Shown here: piece by piece, positions 52,200 to 62,499 of the stretch
How the letters are laid out: each line of letters begins with the position of its first letter
How positions within the stretch are numbered: the stretch's first letter is position 1
Origin: Spisula solida
Lineage: Eukaryota > Mollusca > Bivalvia > Venerida > Mactridae
Reading direction: 5' to 3'
Length of the DNA stretch: 64,000 nt
NCBI GenBank assembly: GCA_947247005.1
Contig: OX365949.1
Span: 7,698,001 to 7,762,000, forward strand
The notes under the pieces: generated by a model
Databases searched by the model: none
Seen by the model: the letters and a program-made list of their open reading frames with translations, nothing else
Told to the model about the DNA's origin: nothing
Made by a program: the position numbers and the translations under genes

Positions 52200-53003
52200 A
52201 CCAGTATAACAACCACAACAATGAACCAGGAACTTCTCCACATCTGGAGGTAAAATCGACATTGTTGTCCATTTTTCATGGAAGAGCATCATTGGACCTG
52301 CTGCGACCGTGGATGGAATCTGACACGCCGGGTTAAAAACCCTCCAACTAACCACTGGTTCACCAACTCGGTTGTTAAAGCTACTGGGCTACACATCATG
52401 GTAACCAATTCACTTTTAAAAAGCTTTTAAAGCAGTTTTCACAATATGGAGACATACATTTGTACGATTTTTTCTGCTTTGAAGTTAAAAGACGATATTT
52501 GAAACAAGTCATATTATTGTACTCCGTATCACTCCATCATTTGACTTTTTTCTTAATAGGCCTACATACTCATTTCTTGTTGTTACTTCTTTATAATAAA
52601 GTAAATCACACGTTTCCGTTGTTCTTACGACACTGTTAGTATGCGTAACACTATCGCGTACATTTCAAATGTCTATGAGTACAATTAGTTTGATCGATGA
52701 CTTAAACGATGAGCACCGACGGTTCCAAATTTTTCCCGCCAAAAAAATCGATAAAAATATAACTGACGGAAATCAATCTTAAAAATGATAGCCTGGGATA
52801 ATACAATTTTTGACTTGGTATTTTGAAATAAAAAATGAGGAATATTGAATATTTTATAAATAATACGTCTTCCTGTTTGTTGTTAAGGTTTTTCTTACAT
52901 CGCATACCTATCCCCTGTGTCACCGAAACCGTCAACAGATGTGAAGAAGTTTTTCAACAAATTTTATTTCACAAGAGGATCACATTGTAGTTAAGCAACT
53001 GCC

Positions 53004-53172
53004 TCGTTCGTTCGTTCGTTCGTTCGTTCGTTCGTTCGTTCGTTCGTTCGTTCGTTCGTTCGTTCGTTCGTTCGTTCGTTCGTTCGTTCGTTCGTTCGTT
53101 CGTTCGTTCGTTCGTTCGTTCGTTCGTTCGTTCGTTCGTTCGTTCGGTCGGTCGGTCGCTCGCTCGCTCGCT

Positions 53173-53203
<31 letters not shown>

Positions 53204-53213
53204 TCGCTCGTTC
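53004..53213 (-). repeat. (CGTT)n tetranucleotide microsatellite with CGGT/CGCT interruptions
   Basis: About 52 copies of CGTT, with a block of CGGT and CGCT variants at 53146-53180. It is the reverse complement of the (GAAC)n array at 55.7 kb. Confidence 0.98.
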
Positions 53214-55147
53214 ATTTGTTCATTTATTATTAGTATTTCAACTATAAAGTAGTAAGTAATCGCAAACTGATTATGTGTATTTTTTTTTATCAAATACGTC
53301 CTTTTTACCCAAACATGTCTGTAATATTTCGGACGATTTAAAACTGGACGTGTCGCCCCTGTCTAATTATTTTACTAAACTGAAAGCAGTCACAACTGCT
53401 AGGCAATTTCCGTATACCGACATTTGTTTTAATGTCCGATCCGGGATCCTTCTAATGCTATAAATTGATATTTGTATTGTATTCACAAACTCGTTTTATT
53501 CCAGAAATTCTTGAATGGTTACCGTCATTGCTCGTCCATTTTGTCTGTAAAAAGAAGTTAAGAAAATAGTTTCAGTTTTAGTTGTTGTTTTTTAAATAAG
53601 TAATTGAAATCCTTATCCCAAGGAGTCGATGTAAGCTGTTGACATATTTACATAGTACTATCCCATATTTAAATAATGATAATTCTGCAACATAATTTGT
53701 CTATGTGTTGCTACGGTCGTGTAATACGTGTTTATCCCTTCGTCAAACGTACCAAGAGTCAACTGTTACTTCTACCTATGCTTTTCAATTAACTCAATCC
53801 AATTATCATTTCTTCTTGAATGCCGACTTCTACTAGACCCTCGTGACAATCTCTTAAACCAATTAGAAAATTATGAAATTAGTCTAGATTGGTTTCGTTT
53901 TCTCTCTCCTTTTGTATGTTTGATTAACACCCAGTTCTATTTAACGTATACTCATAGCTAAATTATTTTTAATAAACTGGAAGTCTATCAAAGGTGAAGA
54001 CGTGTCTTTCTTCGAATCATTTTCCATAAACTGTTGTTATTGAATAGTTTGTATACTGTTTTATATTTGGGAAATAAATATGTTTAAACTAACCAACTCT
54101 AGAACAATTAATACAGTTACCATTATTTTACAGGCAATTATTTGATTAGATTTAGTCCATCCTGCATAATAGAAGAAGTATGTCTTTTTTATTCAGATCT
54201 GTCGTAAAATTTTCTTCAAATTGCAGTTATAATTTGTTTAAGTTTTTTCTTCTATAAATGAGCTAGCAAATTCATAAATACATCTATTAAAATTTGTGAT
54301 AATAAATCAAATAAAAGTGCATACAAAAAACAAAATATGGTGAATATTATATGCAAACATTCATCTGTCGGGGGACAATGTAATAAGGGTAATCGATGCG
54401 CAGTACGAGAAGAGGACTTAGTAATACATGCAATGTACAAAGGGAGACAAATCTGACAGACTTCGCGAATATTCAACCAACATTAGTTTCACGTTCAGCA
54501 TCACTATGCATTTCGTTTCAACGTTCCGAGACAGACTGCAATGACTGTCTAACTGTAATATATCCTGTTTGTTGACACTATGTATGTTGAGGTGGATGGG
54601 GTACTCTCACATAGAGGAAGATATTGAAGCTTTTCACCCAGCTCCTTCGAAAATATTATACGTAAGATAATAATAATGAAAACAATGTCAGATAATAAAA
54701 AAACATACGTTTGATCACGGGGAACGAGCAACATTTAATTCGTTATGCAAAACAAAACCTTACAGACGTGAAGAGTAAATTCAAGTTGAATTAATAGTTT
54801 GGTAAAACATGCTAAAAGTTGTTTACCAAAATGTGTATCATGGTTCCATTTTTTTCAGTGTTTCAAACTAAAAGAAAGTATATCAAAGGATTATTTAAGA
54901 CAGTCATTTGCTTATATAACAATGTGTGCCTATGCATTGTATTTTTTTAATAATGTCTTATTTTTATAAGTATTGTGTGTATTAGTATGTGGCTTAGTGG
55001 ATAATGCATTGCTTTTGACTCCTCTCTTCTCCATTTAAAACAATAAAGAATACAATGTTATGATAGTTCAATGTTTGTATATACAAGTGACAGACCTGAA
55101 TATACGGTTTGTATACCCGTGTTATAAAGATAATAATAATAAATATT
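53214..55147. other. Intergenic between the microsatellite and the tRNA pair
   Basis: AT-rich, no gene or clear repeat except a weak tRNA-like fragment at 54980. Confidence 0.45.
54980..55025 (+). mobile_element. Possible tRNA-like A-box fragment
   Basis: TGTGGCTTAGTGGATAATGC resembles a tRNA 5' half; no B box follows. Confidence 0.3.
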
Positions 55148-55154
55148 AAAAAAA
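55148..55154 (-). terminator. Pol III T-run terminator of tRNA-Asp
   Basis: Seven A on the plus strand read as seven T, two bases past the tRNA-Asp 3' end. Confidence 0.8.
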
Positions 55155-55156
55155 TA

Positions 55157-55228
55157 CTCCCCGACGGGGAATTGAACCCCGGTCTCCCGCGTGACAGGCG
55201 GGGATACTTACCACTATACTATCGAGGA
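55157..55228 (-). tRNA. trnD-GUC: tRNA-Asp (GUC)
   Basis: This 72-nt cloverleaf on the minus strand has acceptor arms TCCTCGA and TCGGGGA that pair over seven positions with one T-G pair, and discriminator G. The anticodon loop in CGCCTGTCACGCG gives anticodon GTC. The T arm contains GGTTCAATTCC, a good pol III B box, and the A box is TAGTATAGTGG. There is no intron. A run of seven T (55148-55154 read on minus) follows immediately and fits a pol III terminator. The sequence is close to the standard eukaryotic tRNA-Asp, so the gene looks intact. Confidence 0.97.
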
Positions 55229-55347
55229 ATACATACAACTTGTGACCGTGAATGAGATAAGTTGGCATAAGATTTCTGTTCGTTATTACGATCACCTGTA
55301 AACAGGGGTAGATCTAGATATATCAGAATGATTGCTTACCTCACATG

Positions 55348-55419
55348 TCCCAAGTGGTCTAGTGGTTAGGATTCCGCGCTCTCACCGCGGCGGCCGGGGT
55401 TCGATTCCCCGCTTGGGAA
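55348..55419 (+). tRNA. trnE-CUC: tRNA-Glu (CUC)
   Basis: This is a 72-nt plus-strand cloverleaf. Acceptor arms TCCCAAG and CTTGGGA pair perfectly, with discriminator A. The anticodon stem-loop CCGCG-CTCTCAC-CGCGG gives anticodon CTC. The A box is TGGTCTAGTGG and the T arm contains GGTTCGATTCC (B box). A T4 run at 55425-55428 can end pol III transcription. There is no intron and no damage visible. It is divergent from the tRNA-Asp gene, with 119 bp between their 5' ends. Confidence 0.97.
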
Positions 55420-55424
55420 TAACC

Positions 55425-55428
55425 TTTT
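55425..55428 (+). terminator. Pol III T-run terminator of tRNA-Glu
   Basis: TTTT five bases past the tRNA-Glu 3' end; four T is the minimum usual pol III stop signal. Confidence 0.65.
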
Positions 55429-55683
55429 ATTATTGGAACAGATAATAAAAATGTGTTTCATATGGCTTCAGTTTGGCTGAGTAATGCTTTTCTTTATCAA
55501 CATTTTACATTTCAAACTTACGTTCGGATGTTACATCTACCTGTAGGACTAAACACGAGTATAAAGGATGATATACCCATACCTTCGTGTATGCATGTAT
55601 AATTAGGACTGACCCTTTCATGTCTTCTTGAAATACACATGATCTAAGGATTTCGTATCCAACCTTATTTGCTTAAACTGTAT

Positions 55684-55972
55684 GATTGATTGATTGATTG
55701 ATCGATCGATCGGTCGATCGATCGATCGATCGATCGATCGATCGAACGAACGAACGAACGAACGAACGAACGAACGAACGAACGAACGAACGAACGAACG
55801 AACGAACGAACGAACGAACGAACGAACGAACGAACGAACGAACGAACGAACGAACGAACGAACGAACGAACGAACGAACGAACGAACGAACGAACGAACG
55901 AACGAACGAACGAACGAACGAACGAACGAACGAACGAACGAACGAACGAACGAACGAACGAACGAACGAACA
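55684..55972 (+). repeat. (GATT)/(GATC)n then (GAAC)n tetranucleotide microsatellite
   Basis: About 60 bp of GATT/GATC units grade into about 56 uninterrupted copies of GAAC. Because four is not a multiple of three, every frame reads as long Asn-Glu-Arg-Thr or Phe-Val-Arg-Ser repeats; these frames are not genes. Confidence 0.98.
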
Positions 55973-55984
55973 ATTGTTGAGATG

Positions 55985-56125
55985 ATCATTGTGACGAAGT
56001 TTCATAATAATTAGGCCAAAACTGTGACGCAAGCAAATTGCGGACGGACGAACGTACGGTCGACGGACGAAGACGACGAAGAGTGATCACAAAAGCTCGC
56101 TCTGTCATTTTGTGACAAGTGACGT
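55985..56125 (+). mobile_element. Transposon-end-like sequence with GGACGGACGAACG motifs
   Basis: Directly after the (GAAC)n array, a stretch with GCGGACGGACGAACG and GGTCGACGGACGAAGACG is followed by GTGATCACAAAAGCTCGC. This kind of short CGGACGGA-rich terminus with a GATCACAAAAGCTC motif is, from memory of bivalve genomes, common in dispersed repeats. No second copy lies in the window, so the call is tentative. Confidence 0.35.
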
Positions 56126-56139
56126 AATTTGAATATTTG

Positions 56140-56450
56140 AGAAACAAAGTTAAAAGCCTAATACCAAATGCTAAGAAAACATACTATGCTGAAACTATAA
56201 ACAACAACAAAAACGATGCCAAGAAATTATGGAATAATCTTAAGCAATTATCAGGTAAAACCACAAATCATCAAATAAAAACTTTATCCATGATGATGAG
56301 GGGAATCAGATTTTAGACCCACTTGAAACAGCTACAAAGTATTCAATAACTATTTCATTGAAATATTTAAGTATGCCCCTCAAAATTGTTTCTCCTTCTC
56401 AGAATGCGATAAAATAAAACTACGCAACTTCATCGAAATGAACTATGATT
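56140..56450 (+). pseudogene. Frameshifted non-LTR retrotransposon (LINE) ORF2 fragment
   Basis: Read from 56140, the plus strand gives RNKVKSLIPNAKKTYYAETI, then NNKNDAKKLWNNLKQLSGK. This is the typical linker between the endonuclease and reverse transcriptase domains of LINE ORF2 proteins (basic, Lys-x-x-Tyr-Tyr, then Asp-x-Lys-Lys-Leu-Trp). A shift of frame near 56285 continues as DDEGNQILDPLETA. A further shift near 56340 gives FNNYFIEIF, matching the Phe-Asn-x-(Tyr/Phe)-Phe motif that follows in such elements. No reverse transcriptase catalytic region remains. It is a dead remnant next to a microsatellite. The clade (RTE, CR1 or Jockey-like) cannot be decided here. Confidence 0.72.
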
Positions 56451-57868
56451 ATACTGTTAACATTTTTAGACATTCATCTAGATTTAGATATAAATAGTAG
56501 CACTAGGCCTACTTTAATTATTTTTAGGTCTAATAGTAAAGTTAAAAGTGAAGGAAATTGCACCATTTATATTCAAACATGGAAAAATCTTCGCCGGGAG
56601 GGAACAGCCCTCCAGTGCCCTTCCCCATCTCAGCCCCCTTCCCCTGTTGGACATCCTCAGGATACGCCCCTGACTCCCTGTAAATGTTATACCCTACCCA
56701 CAACTCCTTATCCACCAGCACCTTTACTGGCTAAGAATTACATTGTATTATTCCACTGATCTGAATGACTTTAAGGGGAAACTACCGAGCAGGATTTATA
56801 ATAAATGTCATCTTGAGGAAACGCATAAGCAGCGCACGTACCGGCTGAGACCGTATTCAACGGAATTTATACCTACCCTTTGCATCCGGTATGAAACTTG
56901 ATACAAATGTAGAAAACATTATTGACCTACTTTCGGTTCAGTTTTATCAGTGGATTTGGAAATCACGGATATAACTTTATAGAGTGAATATTCATATTGT
57001 AAGTAAAATGTTATAACATTGTATAACATATACGAGGAAATAGTAATATGGACTCGCGTATTAAATGTGTTCATAATCATGTGATTGTTTATGTATTATT
57101 TATAGAATGTAGGTATTATGCTCTGACATAGTTTCGCAGACGATCACTGGTTTTCTAAACTACTCTTTCCTTACATACACCATTATGATATAAAAAGTAT
57201 CAATATTACTTTGTGTGTTGGTGACGTTACATCCACAGGCTCTGATTATAACCAGTAACAGTAATTTTTAACCACTTATTTTGGTCTGTTTATTTTAGTA
57301 AAATCAACAAATATCTACACACAATGTATAGTCCGTTAAACAGGTCTGTCACTTGAAAACAACATTGAAATATCATATAATTGTATTTTTAAATGTGTTA
57401 AACATTTCAATTGGAGAAAAGGGCTGTGAAAACCAATACCGTATTCACTAATGGAGTGATGGTTAGAAAGCAGGAGCCTGTTTCAAGATATATCTTAGCT
57501 TAGATTTGACTCGTTCATATGCTATTAAAGCAACATAAGATACCTAGTGCATTCAAGCAATGTTATGTTAAGTAAATTGTCATAAATAACTATTATAACT
57601 TAAAACAAATGTATTGGTTCACTTAGTTTGTTCTCAATAATGTACGGACAGGTCCGATATAAGCTAAAATATGATAGTTTATTTCGAAAATAAGGCAATA
57701 TGCCCTAAGATAAATCTACGAATGGGGCTTCTGCTTTACTCCCATTTCTCCCAAAAAAAACCAGTCACTGGAATGCTATTTGAAGAGGACCCTGCTGGAC
57801 TCTGTCGACATTTGTATAAAATGGTCAGTAATATTGATGTATATATATATCATGCTTATAATTGGCAG
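56451..57868. other. Intergenic or 5' region of the LITAF-like gene
   Basis: A C-rich patch at 56595-56720 (CCCTTCCCCATCTCAGCCCC and similar) looks like the end of a dispersed element. No first untranslated LITAF exon or promoter could be placed. Confidence 0.4.
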
Positions 57869-57963
57869 TTACCAAGACATCATGAGTGACCAACCTCCAC
57901 CATATGAACCTATGGGGAAACAACCACAACCAGACCCCGGGGTATACCCTGCACAGAACCAAG
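57869..57963 (+). CDS. LITAF-like protein, first coding exon (Pro-rich, PPxY motif)
   Basis: The coding part starts with ATG at 57882 and encodes a short cytosolic N-terminus, MSDQPPPYEP and onward, rich in Pro, Gln and Tyr. The PPPY sequence at residues 5-8 is a PPxY motif, which in LITAF/SIMPLE family proteins binds WW domains of NEDD4-type ubiquitin ligases. An acceptor (TTGGCAG, AG at 57867-57868) precedes the ATG by 13 bp, so an untranslated exon probably lies further upstream. The donor is CAAG|GTTTGT after 57963, leaving phase 1. The exon at 61934 supplies the other two bases to make a glycine codon, so the two join without a break. An in-frame upstream ATG at 57780 exists but lies before the acceptor and codes hydrophobic, intron-like sequence. 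Confidence 0.75.
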
Positions 57964-58583
57964 GTTTGTATATTGCAACAGGTGTTGTATAAATGACTTT
58001 ATTTTAATTAAAACCATGTTTAGAACACCATAGACTGTGTCCACAATTCCTATGGGTTAATCGTTTGTGAAACACGTTTTCATTGGTTAATCACCTCAAG
58101 GCTTGTTTACAACCATCCTCAAATACTAATATATATATATATATCTCACAAAGTATTACAAAGATAGCAAGTTGCTTAATATTATCTTAAAATCAAATAT
58201 ATACACTTAAGTCGCATCATTTCTGTTATCCGGTGAACACAATGTACGTGTATATCTAACTTGTGTACTTAAATTATTACATATAGGCATAGATATATAC
58301 GCCAAAGTCCAAAATCGATAACACGTGTTTCAAAATGGTGACATCTTGAACGATATCTATATTATATAGCCTCTAACACCATGTAACGTGATTATGTTGA
58401 CGTGTAAAGATAATACTGACATCGAACACCTTCACTCCATGGAGATACGTGTTGACGTTCATCTTCTTCCTCCATGATGATGTTTTTTTTGCAGTATTTA
58501 ATTCACTAATGTACATCTTCTTCTTCCATGGTCGGTGCATGAACGCAGCATACAAAATGAACTCGCATCCATTAAGTTATAGT

Positions 58584-58824
58584 TAGTAATTTTTAATGAT
58601 TAAAAAGGGCGAAGCGAAGCGAGTTCTTTTTTAGTCATTAAAATTTACTAAATATGTTCTAACTAATTTAGAATATAACATTCTGCTTTCTGATTGGCCG
58701 ATAGAAAGTAGCGCCAACGCATGACGTCAAGTCTGTGAAGAGAAAATTTTAATGATTAAATTTTCATTTAACCGCCAAAATTCGGCGTTTTCATTGGCTC
58801 ATTATGTAGGTTATATTCTAAATT
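58584..58824. mobile_element. Nested inverted repeats, MITE-like
   Basis: TAGTAATTTTTAATGATTAA (58584) pairs with the stretch ending TTTACTA at 58650 around a GAAGCGAAGCGAG loop. A second pair, ATTTAGAATATAAC (58667-58680) and GTTATATTCTAAAT (58810-58823), flanks a TGATTGGCC/GACGTCA-containing core. Confidence 0.65.
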
Positions 58825-59247
58825 TAATATACACACGGTTTGTGGGGAGGGTACACATTGTCTAAAAACAGGATAAAAGCAATAGCTCCTTAGAAGTTGT
58901 GGGAGGAGATCCCTACCTTGAAGCCGCCCAGACCAGGTTGTCTGTGAGTCTGTTCACGATCGTATTATGATGTGCCTATAGGCTCTTTTATATATACAGA
59001 TCAACCTTTCCAGAGCAGCCCGCTGTACAGCAACAACCCCTATATAACAAGAACGTAGAAGCCACTATTTACTACATGTATATAGTTAACCGCTGTTTAG
59101 CAACAACCTGTAAACAACTGCCAATATTTGCTGCTCCCAAAGGGTGTTGCTGTACCGAGATTGTACTGTAAATAAGTTATATGGTTAGAAGGGCAAAATC
59201 ACGATACGGTCACAAAATCTCTCATCAGCATAGTGTAGGTAAATTAT

Positions 59248-60559
59248 AGGATAGACTGGTTGTATCGCTGGTTGAGGGGATATACGTACATCGAGTATCA
59301 CTGGTTGTGAGGATAGACAACGAGTATCACTGGGTGTGATGATAGACAACGAGTATCGCTGGTTGCGAGGATAGACAACGGATGCCACTGGTTGTGATGA
59401 TAGACAACGAGTATCACTGGTTGTGAGGATAGACAACGATTATCACTGGGTGTGATGATAGACAACGAGTATCACTGGGTGTGATGATAGACAACGAGTA
59501 TCGCTGGTTGTGAGGATAGACAACCAGTGTCACTGGTTGTGATGATAGATAACGAGTATCGCTGGTTGTGAGGATAGACAACGAGTATCACTGGTTGTGA
59601 TGATAGACAACGAGTATCGCTGGTTGTGATGATAGACAACGATTATCACTGGGTGTGATGATAGACAACGAGTATCACTGGGTGTGATGATAGACAACGA
59701 GTATCGCTGGTTGTGAGGATAGACAACCAGTGTCACTGGTTGTGATGATAGATAACGAGTATCGCTGGTTGTGAGGATAGACAACCAGTATCACTGGTTG
59801 TGATGATAGACAACGAGTATCGCTGGTTGTGATGATAGACAACGAGTATCATTTGTTATGATGATAGACAACGAGTATAACTGGTTGTGAGAATAGACAA
59901 CGAGTATCACTGGTTGTGATGATAGACATCGAGTATAGCTGGTTGTGATGATAGACAACGAGTATAGCTGGTTGTAAGGATAGACATCGAGTATCACTGG
60001 TTGTGAGGATATACGTCGAGTATAGCTAGTTGTGAGGATAAACAACGAGTATATCTGGTTGTGAGGATATGCATCGAGTATAGCTGGTTGTAAGGATAGA
60101 CATCGCGTGTCACTGGTTGTGAGGATAGACAACGAGTATAGCTGGTTGTGAGGATAGACAACGAGTATCGCTGGTTGTGAGGATAGACAACGAGTATAGC
60201 TGGTTGTGAGGATATACATCGAGTATCACTGGTTGTGAGGATATACATCGAGTATAGCTGGTTGTGAGGATAAACAACGAGTATAGCTGGTTGTGAGGAT
60301 AGACAACGAGTATAGCTGGTTGTGAGGATAGACAACGAGTATAGCTGGTTGTGAGGATAGACAACGAGTATCACTGCTTGTGATGATAGACATCGAGTAT
60401 AGCTGGTTGTGAGGATAGACAACGAGTATAGCTTGTTGTGAGGATTGACAACGAGTATAGCTTGTTGTGAGGATAGACAACGATTATAGCTGGTTGTGAG
60501 GATAGACAACGAGTATCGCTGTGATTGAGGATAGGCAACGAGTATAGCTGGTTGTGAGA
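59248..60559. repeat. 29-bp minisatellite, about 45 copies
   Basis: The unit is close to CAACGAGTATCGCTGGTTGT plus GAGGATAGA, repeated head to tail with single-base variants (CACTGG/CGCTGG/AGCTGG, GATGATAG/GAGGATAG). Three units make 87 bp, so open frames read as 29-residue repeats on the minus strand. They are by-products: the frames break and overlap in register along the array. It lies wholly in intron 1 of the LITAF-like gene. Confidence 0.97.
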
Positions 60560-61789
60560 TTCAAACTGCGAGCTTTAGCTTTTAATGACTAAAACCTTCC
60601 AAAAACACATGATGACAGTCTTGCGAAACTTTTATATTTTTATATAACCTGTGTTCTGTAAATTTGTATTTATGAACAGAATGCTAAAGTGTAGCAAGAA
60701 TGTCATCGTGGGCCCCAAGTTTGGGAAGGTTTTATGTCAATTGGTTAAATATGTACTTGTATAATATTATACCCCATGCTTGACGCTCAGCATGTGAGGG
60801 TAGTTCCAGTTTGGCCCAGTGTCAGGATAATGTGACCGTGTACAGTAGCTTATGGGTAGATTCTATATGACTCAAACACTGATGACTAATGGGACTTTAA
60901 GGAAGATTAATTTAAAAATGATGTTTATCCATGCATACCTGAAATACTTCCTTGTTTTATAGACAAATATTACGACTTAGGGTTTGTGGTTACGGACGTT
61001 TGGTGATAGCAGCTATCATGTGGGCTATGATGGGCTTCTATAAAACTTCCCCATAACCTCGATACATACATGTGTTTGTTGTTAACCTAATCAAACGAGT
61101 ACTGCATGATTTACTGGTGTGGTAGTCACAATTGCGTGGTTGTTTCAATAGTCAATTGCTCTATAATGCTAGACCATGTATCTTTAAAGGAACACGCCTG
61201 GTATCTCGTACACACCTGGTATCTCGTAAGCAAAGAAAGTAGTCCCAACATCTTTCCATCAATTCAATGTTACAGTGTCCATAATCCCTGCTCATGCGAA
61301 GTTTTGAATGAATGACTAGGGGACGATTTATTGATGGTGTATGATCATGTAGCTGTGTGACTGTTATAGCATGGCGATTGTTATACATCTCCATCTTCCA
61401 AAACATGTAGTACATGACCGTTAAGCCCAGTCTATCCATACCTAACTTGCATGTTTTCCCGATAACACAAACGACCCGGACTGGTTGTGTTCTATTACTA
61501 AGTTCGGCAGATTCTGTCGGATAGTTAAATTAGTACTACATTGTATAATATAATTGGTATTACCAGTTGTCAATCATTTACATGTACTTTTAAATACATT
61601 TTACGTTGAATTGTAAGCACACGGTTCGCTTGAAAGCCCTGGAGAAACAACTTCGACAAACAATAAGGCGGAGTAGTCTCTGTTCTAGCATAATGTCAAC
61701 TGATTCCAGGCAGACGAGTTAGGTCACTGACTATCTACAACTGCCGTTAACAGTGAATGGCTGAAAGCTAAAGGTCTGTGAAGTTGACA

Positions 61790-61855
61790 GTTAGCTGTTC
61801 ATTCAGAAGTTAACATAAATTGATATTTGAGTTAACTTCTGAATGAACAACTAAC
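61790..61855. repeat. 25-bp-arm hairpin next to LITAF exon
   Basis: Arms 61790-61814 and 61831-61855 are inverted with one mismatch (core TTCATTCAGAAGTTAAC), with a 16-nt AT-rich loop. Weaker pairing continues outside (GGTCTGTGAAGTTGACAG against CTACCGACCTGAGAGC). Confidence 0.85.
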
Positions 61856-61933
61856 AACTACCGACCTGAGAGCTGACCCTAATATATCGGGTTTGTGTGT
61901 GATATTTTATTGTACCAGTGTTATATATTATAG

Positions 61934-62120
61934 GTGCCTATCAGCCGTATCAGCAAGGACCTACACATGTTGTGATGACGCAACCAGTGACTGTACTACA
62001 GATGTTTAGAGAGTCACCGTTACGTGTGACATGTCAGTTCTGTCATGCTGATGTTGTTACTTCAATCTACTATGAGAACGGGACTCTAGTCTGGCTTGCT
62101 TGTTTCTTCATATTTCTCTT
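61934..62120 (+). CDS. LITAF-like protein, exon with first CxxC and membrane segment
   Basis: This exon encodes the first half of the LITAF (LPS-induced TNF factor, SIMPLE-like) domain. A Tyr/Gln/Pro-rich lead-in (AYQPYQQGP) is followed by TVLQMFRESPLRVTC, then the first zinc-binding pair CQFC, a VVTSIYYENGTLVWLAC stretch, and the hydrophobic start of the membrane-embedded helix CFFIFLL. In the family, two CxxC pairs flank this helix and coordinate one zinc at the cytosolic face of late endosomes and lysosomes. The acceptor is TATTATAG before 61934 and the donor is CTT|GTAAGT after 62120, leaving phase 2. Entry phase matches the exon ending at 57963. The remaining helix half and the second CPxC pair must be on a further exon; none was found before 64000. 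Animals often carry several LITAF paralogs, so no specific symbol is given. Confidence 0.88.
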
Positions 62121-62139
62121 GTAAGTATATATACGTACA

Positions 62140-62300
62140 CTACTCCATGGGTTAGGCATAGCAGAGAGCGCCTGGTTAGAGCTGTGGGTAGAGTAATCGC
62201 GCAATCATGGGTTCGAATACTTTGGGTATGCTCTTTTCTATGCTACCAGGCAGTTGTCAGTTACTTGCCACGCAGAGATCAAGTCAGAGCTGGTTGATAC
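62140..62300 (+). mobile_element. tRNA-like SINE fragment in LITAF intron 2
   Basis: GAGAGCGCCTGGTTAGAGCT, then GTAATCGCGCAATCATGGG and GGTTCGAATAC (B box). Confidence 0.45.
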
Positions 62301-62499
62301 ATAAATGCAGGTAACATATTAAGTCAACTGACCGCCGAACCATGGTGACAGAAAAATGATTCATAATATATACAGCTTCCAAATGCTTTAATTCAGTTTT
62401 TATAGTATAAATGTTTCACGGTTTGCATTGGTCGTGTTGTACATGAAACATTATCTTCTTGTTATCTGATGTGTTCACTAACATGTTGTACAGATTCCT

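Larger units (their letters stand above)
49481..53003. other. Intergenic, mostly unassigned
   Basis: Contains a tRNA-like fragment, the inverted repeat at 50.8 kb and a 12-bp triple repeat. The plus frame at 52007-52336 ends near a donor-like GAG|GTAAAA but has no family resemblance. Confidence 0.45.
57964..61933 (+). other. LITAF-like intron 1 with hairpins and a large minisatellite
   Basis: This intron of about 4 kb carries a short (AT)n run near 58129-58143, an inverted-repeat element at 58584-58824, the 29-bp minisatellite at 59248-60559, and a 25-bp-arm hairpin at 61790-61855. No extra exon is needed, because the flanking exons join in phase. Confidence 0.6.

Noticed and set aside
52007..52336. 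Leu-Tyr-Pro-Gly frame as a second LITAF-like proline-rich exon
   Set aside because: The repeats come from a 12-bp tandem repeat; no PPxY or CxxC exon follows in phase.
52991..53293. 100-codon Asn-Glu-Arg-Thr repeat frame
   Set aside because: Same cause: the (CGTT)n array.
55618..56032. Long Phe-Val-Arg-Ser and Asn-Glu-Arg-Thr open frames on both strands
   Set aside because: They are translations of a tetranucleotide microsatellite in every frame.
59185..60509. Overlapping minus-strand frames of 29-residue repeats
   Set aside because: By-products of the 29-bp minisatellite inside a LITAF intron; several registers are open at once.
59248..60559. Regular 29-bp repeats as a CRISPR array
   Set aside because: Units are head to tail with no unique spacers, in an animal genome.
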